Assembly (NCBI GenBank): GCA_002402575.1
Contig: DHGD01000016.1
Coordinates: 20,040-26,522, forward strand
DNA length: 6,483 bases
Direction of reading: 5' to 3'
Source: Syntrophomonas sp. UBA4807
GTDB lineage: Bacteria > Bacillota > Syntrophomonadia > Syntrophomonadales > Syntrophomonadaceae
Part shown: positions 1 to 5,754 of the stretch, piece by piece
Numbering within the stretch: the first letter of the stretch is position 1
Layout: each line of letters starts with the position of its first letter
Position numbers and translations under genes: made by a program
Notes under the pieces: model-generated
Databases searched by the model: none
Told to the model about the DNA's origin: nothing
Seen by the model: only the letters and a program-made list of their open reading frames with translations

Positions 1-1
1 G

Positions 2-40
2 GTAAAGGCGACTATAAGGCGACGCAGGGTCGCCTTTTAC
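2..40. other. Overlapping inverted repeats in the gene-free end of the window
   Basis: Bases 1-134 hold no gene. AAGGCGAC occurs twice (5-12 and 16-23) and its complement GTCGCCTT once (29-36), so two mutually exclusive hairpins are possible. The inner one has an 8-bp stem and a 5-base loop. On the plus strand a run of four T begins at 35. On the minus strand no T-run follows, so a classical terminator for the operon ending at ymxH is not well supported. A second weak stem, ACCGG (85-89) with CCGGT (103-107), lies closer to the ymxH stop. Either could be an RNA end signal or part of the next gene's leader. Confidence 0.35.
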
Positions 41-134
41 GAAAGGCTCATGTAAGTAATGAATTCTGCGGATATAATTGTAAGACCGGACCTTTTGCGG
101 AACCGGTGCAGCCGATGCCGAGTCCAACCCTTAG

Positions 135-404
135 TTACATGGAACTGTTCTTAAGCCGCATGTGGGTATGGTCGAGATCCACCACTATAACCTCCCGGCC
201 CACTTTCTTTATAGCCTCCCAGGGTATCACCAGCTTCTGCCGGTCGGCCCAGAAGGTAAAGGCATTGCCGCGGTTGGGAAGGATGATGGATATGATGCGG
301 CCGTTCTCCTCATCGATTAGCATATCGGAATCGCCCACGGTGCCCATTCTCATCCCGTCATAGATGTTGACCATCTCTTTGCCCACCAGTTCATTCAGAC
401 GCAT
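135..404 (-). CDS. ymxH: YlmC/YmxH family PRC-barrel sporulation protein
   Basis: A complete small protein of 89 residues forming one PRC-barrel-like domain. It starts MRLNELVGKEMVNIYDG, continues with alternating beta-strand segments (around residues 28-42, DMLIDEENGRIISII) and ends with a LVIPWEAIKKVG segment at 58-69. This is the pattern of the YlmC/YmxH family, found in endospore formers; its molecular role is not established. A TTG six bases upstream (410) is in frame, but the SD GGAGGG at 412-417 lies 7 bases before the ATG at 404 and only one base before the TTG, so I chose the ATG. The gene follows dut by 12 bases, and the last base of the dut stop codon is also the first G of this SD, which suggests coupled translation. 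In B. subtilis the homologue likewise lies just downstream of the M16 peptidase gene. No signal peptide or membrane segment is seen, so it is probably cytoplasmic. Confidence 0.88.
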   Translation of the reverse strand: MRLNELVGKEMVNIYDGMRMGTVGDSDMLIDEENGRIISIILPNRGNAFTFWADRQKLVIPWEAIKKVGREVIVVDLDHTHMRLKNSSM

Positions 405-411
405 TATCAAG

Positions 412-417
412 CCCTCC
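412..417 (-). promoter_or_regulatory. Shine-Dalgarno site of ymxH, overlapping the dut stop codon
   Basis: GGAGGG on the minus strand, 7 bases before the ATG at 404-402. Its first G is the third base of the dut TAG stop (419-417). The spacing decides the ymxH start in favour of the ATG over the upstream TTG. Confidence 0.75.
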
Positions 418-854
418 TACAGGCCGGTGTGCCCAAATCCTCCGCTGCCCCGTTCGGTCTCATCCAGTTCATCGCTTAATACCAACTGCGGCTTTTCCAC
501 CCGGGTGAAGACCATTTGAGCGATCCGATCCCCTCTTTCCACAATATACTCTTTGTCCCCCAGGTTTATGACGATGAGCATAATTTCTCCGCGGTAATCC
601 GCATCAATGGTGCCCGGGGTGTTGAGCAAGCTGATGCCGTGCTTTAAAGCCAGGCCGCTTCTAGGCCTGATCTGGGCTTCAAAGCCTTCCGGAATTCCCA
701 CCGCCAGTCCGGTTGGAATGAGCTTGACTTTTCCCGGAGGGATAGCCACGGCTGCTTCATTGGCAGCGTAAAGATCGACCCCGGAGGCGCCCGGGGTCAT
801 GTATTGTGGCCAGGGCAAGTCCGGGGAATGCAGGCGTTTTATCAATACCTTCAC
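417..854 (-). CDS. dut: Deoxyuridine 5'-triphosphate nucleotidohydrolase (dUTPase)
   Basis: Hydrolyses dUTP to dUMP and diphosphate in the cytoplasm, keeping uracil out of DNA and supplying dUMP for dTMP synthesis. At 145 residues it has the normal length of a homotrimeric dUTPase. All five family motifs are present: motif 1 ASGVDLYA (23-30); motif 2 RPRSGLALKHG (63-73); motif 3 around NTPGTIDADYRGE (78-90), with D84 matching the family's catalytic Asp and Y87 the uracil-pocket Tyr; motif 4 RGDRIAQMVF (107-116); and the glycine-rich motif 5 RGSGGFGHTG (135-144), whose Phe stacks on the base. The start is GTG at 854, with GAGGAG 8 to 10 bases upstream. It lies 44 bases after the M16 peptidase stop and 12 bases before ymxH, so it appears to be a passenger in the same transcript. 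Nothing looks damaged. Confidence 0.97.
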   Translation of the reverse strand: MKVLIKRLHSPDLPWPQYMTPGASGVDLYAANEAAVAIPPGKVKLIPTGLAVGIPEGFEAQIRPRSGLALKHGISLLNTPGTIDADYRGEIMLIVINLGDKEYIVERGDRIAQMVFTRVEKPQLVLSDELDETERGSGGFGHTGL

Positions 855-898
855 TGTAGTTTCTCCTCTTCAATACCTTGTCACAAAACCGCCGGGGA

Positions 899-2191
899 TT
901 AATCGCTATTATGCCCCGAGGGCGCTGTCCAGTGCCGCCTGAAAGCCCTGCGCACCTCGCTTAAGGTCTCCCCCGGGGCAATGGCGGCCAGTGAAAATGG
1001 TTCTGTATCCAGTATGGTCCGGGCCAATTGATGCACCGCCTCCGCATCTACCGCCAGTATACGGGACATGATTTCTTCCGGAGCATGGACCTCTCCGTAC
1101 ATGAGCATAGATTTTCCCAACCGGCTCATGCGGTTCATGACATTTTCCAATCCCAGGTACATGCTGGACTTAATTAGCCGCTGCGTCCTTTCCAGCTCCA
1201 GAGGGGTGATGCCTTCCTTTAAAAAACTCTGAATTTCAGAGTATAAAGCCGCGAAACAGGTATCAACACGCCCCGGATTGGTACCGATATAGACAGAGTA
1301 AGCCCCGCTGTCGGAATAGGAAGCGGGGTAAGAGTAAACTGAATAGGCCAGGCCCCGCTCCTCCCGCAAGGATTGAAACAGCCTGGAGCTCATGCCTCCG
1401 CCGAATATATTGTTCATGATATTCAAGGCGTGGCGGCGCTCATCAAAGTAGTTGATGCTCGGCACTCCGATGCAGATCTGCACCTGCTCGGTGGACTTCT
1501 CCACCAGATTGCAGAAGCAGCGGTAGTTGCACGGCATGGCCTGGTCTTCATTCAAATCTCCGTCGCCGTACCCTTCCAGGCGGGCACTGATCTCATCCCT
1601 GACTTTGGCGCTGTCGATGTTTCCCGCCACCGCTATCACCATATTGGACGGCTGGTAATATTCCCGGTAGAAGCCGCAGATATGCTCCCGCGCGAAACCT
1701 GATACAGAATCCTTAGTTCCCAAAATTGGAGAGCCCAGAGGGTGTTCCGACCACATGCGCCGTGAAAACACATCATGGATAAGATCATCAGGGGTATCTT
1801 CGTACATGTTGATCTCTTCGATGATCACATTCTTTTCATTGTCAAAGTCTTTGGTGGAAAATTTGGCCGCAAACAACATATCGAAGAGAATATCCATAGC
1901 CATAGGCAGGTGCTCATCCAAAGTGCGGGCATACAAACAAGTGTATTCCTTGGCGGTATAGGCATTGAGCTGGCCGCCGATGCTTTCGAAGCTCTCGGCA
2001 ATATCCCGCGCCGAGCGGCTCTCGGTGCCCTTGAAAAGCATATGCTCGATGAAATGGGCGGCTCCTTTGATATAGTCCGCTTCATGCCGGGAGCCTACCC
2101 GGATATAAATGCCAATGGCCGCCGAGCGCACATAAGGAATTTCCTCGGTGACCAGACGGCAGCCATTTTCCAGCCTGTAGTTGTTTATCAA
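899..2191 (-). CDS. mlpA: M16 family zinc peptidase (MlpA/YmxG, processing-peptidase-like)
   Basis: A 430-residue member of the insulinase/mitochondrial processing peptidase superfamily. The inverted zinc motif HFIEH is at residues 46-50: H46 and H50 are predicted zinc ligands and E49 the catalytic base. The third ligand is predicted at E126, in NVIIEEINMYED (121-132), 76 residues after H50, which is the expected spacing. The C-terminal half carries the family's conserved GGGMSSRLFQSLREERGLAY segment (264-283). N-terminal active and C-terminal inactive M16 domains are both present, and the length is normal. No signal peptide is seen, so it is probably cytoplasmic; the substrate is unknown. 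The start is TTG at 2191, supported by GGAGG (2200-2204) with 8-base spacing; no in-frame ATG lies nearby. The upstream 300 bases hold the carboxypeptidase relic rather than a gene. In B. subtilis the homologue sits between ylxY and ymxH, and the same order is seen here with extra genes. The symbol rests on homology plus synteny. Confidence 0.93.
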   Translation of the reverse strand: MINNYRLENGCRLVTEEIPYVRSAAIGIYIRVGSRHEADYIKGAAHFIEHMLFKGTESRSARDIAESFESIGGQLNAYTAKEYTCLYARTLDEHLPMAMDILFDMLFAAKFSTKDFDNEKNVIIEEINMYEDTPDDLIHDVFSRRMWSEHPLGSPILGTKDSVSGFAREHICGFYREYYQPSNMVIAVAGNIDSAKVRDEISARLEGYGDGDLNEDQAMPCNYRCFCNLVEKSTEQVQICIGVPSINYFDERRHALNIMNNIFGGGMSSRLFQSLREERGLAYSVYSYPASYSDSGAYSVYIGTNPGRVDTCFAALYSEIQSFLKEGITPLELERTQRLIKSSMYLGLENVMNRMSRLGKSMLMYGEVHAPEEIMSRILAVDAEAVHQLARTILDTEPFSLAAIAPGETLSEVRRAFRRHWTAPSGHNSD

Positions 2192-2199
2192 AACTGATA

Positions 2200-2204
2200 C
2201 CTCC
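2200..2204 (-). promoter_or_regulatory. Shine-Dalgarno site of the M16 peptidase gene
   Basis: GGAGG on the minus strand, 8 bases before the TTG at 2191-2189. It supports a TTG start where no ATG or GTG is available. Confidence 0.75.
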
Positions 2205-2239
2205 AGCTAATTTATAGGACCTCGGCGGGGATCGTAAAA

Positions 2240-2463
2240 CCTGCGCCAGGCCAACCGTTGAAAACGCAGACGTCCCGTGACAGCCGCTGAATATAACCTA
2301 ACGCCGTCTGCTGCCCGGCTTAAGCCGCCGGCTATCCTCCCCCTATAACCTTAATGGTTCCCAGATCTTCATATTTTGCCACTTATGCTTTTATATCATA
2401 GTCTAATGATACTCTTTTTTCAATGTCAGGGGGTAAACGCCCACCTATGATTAGTTTTCCTGA
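2240..2463 (-). pseudogene. Decayed partial copy of the carboxypeptidase 3' end
   Basis: This stretch aligns to the neighbouring carboxypeptidase gene at a constant offset of 286 bases. From 2254 to 2424 it matches 2540 to 2710 without a gap; I counted by hand about 124 identical bases of 171. In translation, VSLDYDIKA matches VSLKYDIKA of the intact gene, and EDLGTIKV matches EALGTIQV. The frame has three stops: TAA after DYDIKA where the intact gene has Pro, TAG where it has Lys, and TAA where it has Gly. Two probable single-base deletions follow, one near 2250 (GCCTGGCGCAGG against GCCCGGCGCTGG) and one near 2430-2437. Similarity fades above about 2463, so the relic covers only the C-terminal PBP5_C-like domain and tail. 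There is no start codon with an SD and no catalytic domain. It is either a decayed tandem duplication of about 286 bases or what remains of a second carboxypeptidase gene after deletion. I saw no insertion sequence ends. Confidence 0.8.
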
Positions 2464-2494
2464 CTTACTGCCTGTGAAGGCTTTAACAATGCGC

Positions 2495-3652
2495 TCAAAA
2501 TGGCGTGGGGCCAGAAAATAGCCCCCAGCGCCGGGCTAATCCGTTTAACACGCGGACCGCCCAGGCCGGCTGCTGACTGTAAGCAGACGCGGTCTGCAGC
2601 GTGGCTCCGGCCACCGGCTTTCCTTCCACATATACCTGAATAGTTCCCAGAGCTTCATTTTTGGAAACTGGCGCTTTTATGTCATATTTTAAGGATACTT
2701 TTTTTTCAACATTTAGCGGAGCGTCGCCCATCCACAAGTAGATATCCTGATCGGGATACAATGACAGTATGCCCGTTTCACCTTCGCGGAAGAATATCTC
2801 TTTGAACGGCTCGCCTGTATCTATAACCAATACCTGACTGGTGTTATTAAAGCCATAGTCTAACAGAAGCTTGCAATCCCCGTTGCGGTCATAGGAATTC
2901 AAGACCACCGCAATAAGCTGACGCCCCTGCCGGGTAGCCGATGCCACCAGGCATTTGCCCGCGGCATTGGTGGTTCCGGTCTTGATGCCATCAGCCCCAG
3001 GGTAACTGGACAATAGGCTGTTGGTGTTATTCAACAGCAGGGGCTGGCTGTACTGGGGGTGCTTGAAATAGACCTGTTTGCTGCCTACCAGGGACTTTAA
3101 CAGCGGGTTGGTCATCAAGTAGCGCCCGATGACGGCCTGATCATAAGCGGTGCTGTGCTGACGACCGCCCGGAAGTCCGGAGGCATTGTCATAACGGGTA
3201 TTGACCGCACCGATGGCAAAGGCTTTCACCGACATCAGGTGGGCGAAAAGCAACTCGTCCCCGGCTATATGTTCAGCCAAGACCACCGCGGCGTCATTGG
3301 CCGATTTTATCAGGGCAGCTTTAAGCAGCTCTTCCACCGTGAGCTGGCTGCCTGTTTTAAGACCCAGGGTATACTCCGCGGTCTGATCGGCGTGTTTGCT
3401 TACCGATGCAATTTCGTCCAGCCCGGCATATTGAACCGTCAGGATGGCAGTCATCATCTTGGTAGTGCTGGCCACCTGGCGCTTCTCGTCGATGTTTTTG
3501 CCGTATATCACCTGCCCGCTGGCAGAATCCAGCAAACAGACATATTTTGAGCTGGTGACGGGGGCTGCCGCCTGAGCCGGCTGCAGGCTGCAGAAGCTGG
3601 CCAGGCTGAACACAAGCCCGGCCACCATGATCAGAAAAGTTTTTTTCCCCAT
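2495..3652 (-). CDS. Serine D-alanyl-D-alanine carboxypeptidase (S11, DacF/PBP5-like)
   Basis: Removes the terminal D-Ala of peptidoglycan stem pentapeptides outside the membrane, limiting cross-linking. Numbering from the ATG at 3652 (385 residues): signal peptide at 1-28 with a basic MGKK start, hydrophobic core and likely AQA cleavage site; S11 catalytic domain at about 30-265 with STTK (S62 nucleophile, K65), SAN (117-119) and KTG (224-226), all intact; then a PBP5_C-type beta domain (about 275-355). The tail, AWAVRVLNGLARRWGLF, could form an amphipathic membrane-binding helix as in PBP5. A GTG at 3664 would add four residues (MGSD) and begins one base after the deacetylase stop. I prefer the ATG because it gives a cleaner signal peptide, but neither has a good SD and translation may depend on coupling to the upstream gene. 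Length resembles DacF/DacB-type enzymes; the exact symbol cannot be decided. A decayed copy of its 3' end follows directly. Confidence 0.94.
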   Translation of the reverse strand: MGKKTFLIMVAGLVFSLASFCSLQPAQAAAPVTSSKYVCLLDSASGQVIYGKNIDEKRQVASTTKMMTAILTVQYAGLDEIASVSKHADQTAEYTLGLKTGSQLTVEELLKAALIKSANDAAVVLAEHIAGDELLFAHLMSVKAFAIGAVNTRYDNASGLPGGRQHSTAYDQAVIGRYLMTNPLLKSLVGSKQVYFKHPQYSQPLLLNNTNSLLSSYPGADGIKTGTTNAAGKCLVASATRQGRQLIAVVLNSYDRNGDCKLLLDYGFNNTSQVLVIDTGEPFKEIFFREGETGILSLYPDQDIYLWMGDAPLNVEKKVSLKYDIKAPVSKNEALGTIQVYVEGKPVAGATLQTASAYSQQPAWAVRVLNGLARRWGLFSGPTPF

Positions 3653-3665
3653 ATCGCTACCCACG

Positions 3666-4391
3666 CTATTGTTCTGCTGCAGGCGGGGTCACAAGTTCTT
3701 CAATCGGCACCATTTTATAGCCCTGTTCCCTGAGGCCGGCTAGAATGGCGGGGAGAGCGGCCACAGTAGGTTCGGTGGGATGCATGAGGATAATGGCGTC
3801 ATTATGGACTTTCTTCATCACCCGCTGCACAATGACCTGCGGTGCTGGCTTTTGCCAGTCGATGGTGTCGACGCTCCATAGAATGTATTGATAACCCAGG
3901 TCATTTACTGCCGCAACCAGCGGGCCGTTCTGCTCCCCGTAAGGTGGGGCGAAAAATGCGGTTTTACGGCCGGTAGCGGCAAATATCACATCCTCAGCCT
4001 GCTTTATCTGCGCCTGCACCTGTGCAGCGTTCAAGCTGTTAAAATGTACATGTTTATAACCATGATTCTGTATGCTGTGATTTGCCGCGGCCATGGTTTT
4101 CATCAATTCCGGGTTGTTCTCCGCCCATTTGCCGGTGACAAAGAAGGTGGCCCGGGCATCGTATCTCTGAAAGGCCTCCAGCATCTGCGGAATGTATTCT
4201 CCTCCCCAATCCACATTGACTGTTATGGCTACCGCTTTGCCGCCGCTGTTGCCCTGATAGACGGCCCCGCTGCCGCTGGTAAAAATCCCGGCTTGCTGCT
4301 GAAACATGGTGATGATAAGGCTCAGGCCCAGTAATACCGCCATTCCTGCGATGATGCCCAGCCATTTAAAGGGTAAATAAACTACTCTCAT
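3666..4391 (-). CDS. Membrane-anchored polysaccharide deacetylase-family (NodB/CE4) protein, YlxY-like
   Basis: A 241-residue protein with an N-terminal signal anchor (hydrophobic 11-29, LGIIAGMAVLLGLSLIITM) and an extracytoplasmic NodB domain (about 53-235). Visible CE4 motifs are HGYKH (H110, H114, the metal-binding His pair), APPYG (148-152, usually RPPYG), the LWSVDTIDW segment (171-179) and ILMH (H204). Motif 1 is unusual: AITVNVDWGGEY (55-66) replaces the TFDD type, so the normal catalytic and metal-binding Asp pair is not obvious. The sporulation deacetylase relatives YlxY and PdaB also diverge here, and YlxY lies directly after pnp in B. subtilis, so this is probably its counterpart. 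It may bind or deacetylate peptidoglycan, or be catalytically weak. Start: an in-frame ATG at 4418 exists, but the ATG at 4391 follows GGGGAGG with 5-base spacing and overlaps the VanW gene's stop as ATGA, a coupling arrangement. The carboxypeptidase starts 13 bases after its stop. Confidence 0.9.
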   Translation of the reverse strand: MRVVYLPFKWLGIIAGMAVLLGLSLIITMFQQQAGIFTSGSGAVYQGNSGGKAVAITVNVDWGGEYIPQMLEAFQRYDARATFFVTGKWAENNPELMKTMAAANHSIQNHGYKHVHFNSLNAAQVQAQIKQAEDVIFAATGRKTAFFAPPYGEQNGPLVAAVNDLGYQYILWSVDTIDWQKPAPQVIVQRVMKKVHNDAIILMHPTEPTVAALPAILAGLREQGYKMVPIEELVTPPAAEQ

Positions 4392-5209
4392 TTTGACCTC
4401 CCCATGATTTTTACCCATAAGCGTCCTCCGCTCAAACCCGACTTTACTATCAACGGACCCTCCCTGGTATTTGAAAAACGCAGATCCAGGTAGGGATAGG
4501 CTACCGTAGCGTCATGCCCTTCGGGAACGTAGTGCACCGGCCGGGTGTGAGCGTGACGCTCATCAATCCGCAGCCCTGCATTAAGCGCCGCGTTGTAAAC
4601 AGTGCTGGCTACCTGACAAACCCCGCCCCCATAATCCATGACTTGCGCCCCCAAAAGGAATATGGGAGCTGGCAAGTAGCCCCTTTCCGGGGTGCGCGGA
4701 CCCACCGTATCATTAAATGAAAAGCTTTCTCCCGGCCATAACAGGACATTGTTGACGCCCCTGGCTGCCAAGGCTATGTTTTGATGGCGGTCGGAACTGC
4801 CGCTCACCCATGTCTGGTATTGGCCTACCACCTCTTGGGCAGCCGCCAGTTCAAGGCTACTGTACCTGGGTTTGACCGGGAGCAGTGGAACTTCCAGCTG
4901 TGCCCCGGCAGGGGCGTTCATGATCATCTCCTGACATCCGACCACATCGAGCAGGTTGCCGTCTTTTTCCGGGATAATTCTGCCGCTGGCCTTGTCTATC
5001 CTGGGCTCAACCGGATAGCGATGATACTGCAGGGCCAGCTCCATCACCACCTGCCGCACCTCTCCAGGCAAAAGCCTCTCCACTTCCCGCCCGGCAATGG
5101 TGACTCCGGGCTTCACCCCATTGAGATCACGTTCCAGTCCATCGAACCACATTGCCAGGGAGGAAAAGCTGATGAAAAAGGTTAGCAAGAGCAGTGATTT
5201 GGCATTCAT
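4388..5209 (-). CDS. VanW family protein with N-terminal peptidoglycan-binding-like domain
   Basis: A 273-residue exported or membrane-anchored protein (numbering from the ATG at 5209). The start, MNAKSLLLLTFFISFSSLAMW, is a hydrophobic signal or anchor. Residues of about 35-115 (GVTIAGREVERLLPGEV to LEVPLLPVKP) resemble the PG_binding_4 domain often paired with VanW. Residues of about 140-270 form the VanW domain, with WPGESFSFNDTVGPRTPERGY (starting at 158), the hallmark GGGVCQVASTVYNAAL (194-209, invariant Cys at 198), ERHAHTRPVHYVP (217-229) and DATVAYPYLDLRFSN (233-247). VanW proteins occur in some vancomycin-resistance clusters, but their biochemical activity is unknown; most, as probably here, are not resistance genes. 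A TTG at 5215 is an alternative start. Neither candidate has an SD, and the ATG overlaps the TGA of an upstream reading frame (ATGA). Its own stop overlaps the deacetylase start, placing it first in the cell-wall gene cluster. Confidence 0.9.
   Translation of the reverse strand: MNAKSLLLLTFFISFSSLAMWFDGLERDLNGVKPGVTIAGREVERLLPGEVRQVVMELALQYHRYPVEPRIDKASGRIIPEKDGNLLDVVGCQEMIMNAPAGAQLEVPLLPVKPRYSSLELAAAQEVVGQYQTWVSGSSDRHQNIALAARGVNNVLLWPGESFSFNDTVGPRTPERGYLPAPIFLLGAQVMDYGGGVCQVASTVYNAALNAGLRIDERHAHTRPVHYVPEGHDATVAYPYLDLRFSNTREGPLIVKSGLSGGRLWVKIMGRSK
4397..4403 (-). promoter_or_regulatory. Shine-Dalgarno site of the deacetylase, inside the VanW gene
   Basis: GGGGAGG on the minus strand, 5 bases before the ATG at 4391-4389, within the last codons of the VanW gene. 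It decides the deacetylase start. A weaker alternative, GGAGG (4425-4429) before the ATG at 4418, would extend the protein by nine polar residues in front of its signal anchor. Confidence 0.7.
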
Positions 5210-5703
5210 TCGCAAAAAACAGAAATATGTTTTAACCTTTGCCGGCCACCTCTCTGCACTCTCCTCTTAACCATACATATTCGCGGCTTAAGGGCGGTAT
5301 GACCAACCAGCTTTGTTCTTACCGGGTTCAATTTCCCGGTAAAAATCGGGTGTGAACCGGCAAACCATCTGTATGGCCAATGAATTGTCATAATTCCCGG
5401 CAGATAGATCTTGAATCCTTGTAAGCCATAAAATAACTAACGCCCCATTTTGAGCACCCCATCATGTGGGATGCTCATTTAAAAGCTATCCTTCCCGATG
5501 GTTGTGACTTTTGAGCGGTAGTTTATACCCCCATTGCGGCAGGTGCTAAAAAAGGCCATAGCATAACCATACTGTGGCAAATAATGAATATCCTGAGGAG
5601 GATATACCGGTTGGTACGGTTTCGTCCCTAATTATTATATTAATAGCTTAATATTGAGCCTCATATTTCAAATACCAGCGGCGGGCTCATTCAGAAACGC
5701 AAA
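5210..5703 (-). other. Gene-poor, hairpin-rich gap; probable leader/promoter region of the VanW operon
   Basis: About 0.5 kb with no gene I can support. Four inverted repeats are visible. TTACCGGG (5319-5326) pairs with CCCGGTAA (5335-5342), 8 bp and perfect. GAGCACCCCA (5452-5461) pairs with TGGGATGCTC (5467-5476), 10 bp with one G-T pair. ATATCCT (5588-5594) pairs with AGGATAT (5599-5605). ATATTAA (5637-5643) pairs with TTAATAT (5648-5654). None is followed by a T-run in the minus-strand direction. The AT-rich stretch at 5630-5655 contains a minus-strand TATAAT but no matching -35 at the usual distance, so I do not call a promoter. The gap should contain the start of the VanW-deacetylase-carboxypeptidase transcript, because a terminator closes pnp just upstream. 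Confidence 0.4.
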
Positions 5704-5726
5704 TAAACCGAGAAGCTCTCGGTTTA
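5704..5726 (-). terminator. Hairpin terminator downstream of pnp
   Basis: A perfect 10-bp stem, TAAACCGAGA with TCTCGGTTTA, around a 3-base loop, beginning 28 bases after the pnp stop codon. On the minus strand it continues TTTGCGTTTC, a T-rich but interrupted tail. It is the best terminator candidate in the window and probably ends or attenuates the pnp transcript. Being symmetric, it could also act on plus-strand transcripts. Confidence 0.7.
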
Positions 5727-5754
5727 CTTGGTATTGGTAATGCTTATTGCTGTT

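Noticed and set aside
1373..1702. Plus-strand open frames opposite the M16 gene, also 1755-1961 and 1775-2197
   Set aside because: They are complements of a well-supported M16 peptidase with intact motifs, lack ribosome sites, and give no protein-like motifs.
2495..2510. Frameshift at the carboxypeptidase end, with the original tail continuing into the gap
   Set aside because: The shifted frame runs on into the relic without a stop until about 2384. However, the in-frame ending directly after the amphipathic tail is normal for the family, and the relic aligns to the internal 3' region rather than extending it.
3155..3550. Plus-strand open frames opposite the carboxypeptidase, also 3201-3386
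   Set aside because: Antisense shadows of a gene with intact STTK, SAN and KTG motifs.
4388..5209. VanW as part of a vancomycin-resistance operon
   Set aside because: No vanH, vanA/B-type ligase, vanX, vanY or vanRS partners are present. The neighbours are housekeeping and sporulation-type genes.
5206..5391. 61-codon minus-strand reading frame upstream of VanW, starting at 5391
   Set aside because: Weak ribosome site, no recognisable motif, and it runs across the 5319-5342 hairpin. Only its last part is kept as a speculative coupling peptide.
5630..5665. Sigma-A promoter with TATAAT for the VanW operon
   Set aside because: The -10 is perfect on the minus strand, but no TTGACA-like box lies 16-18 bases upstream; the nearest TTGAAA is 26 bases away.
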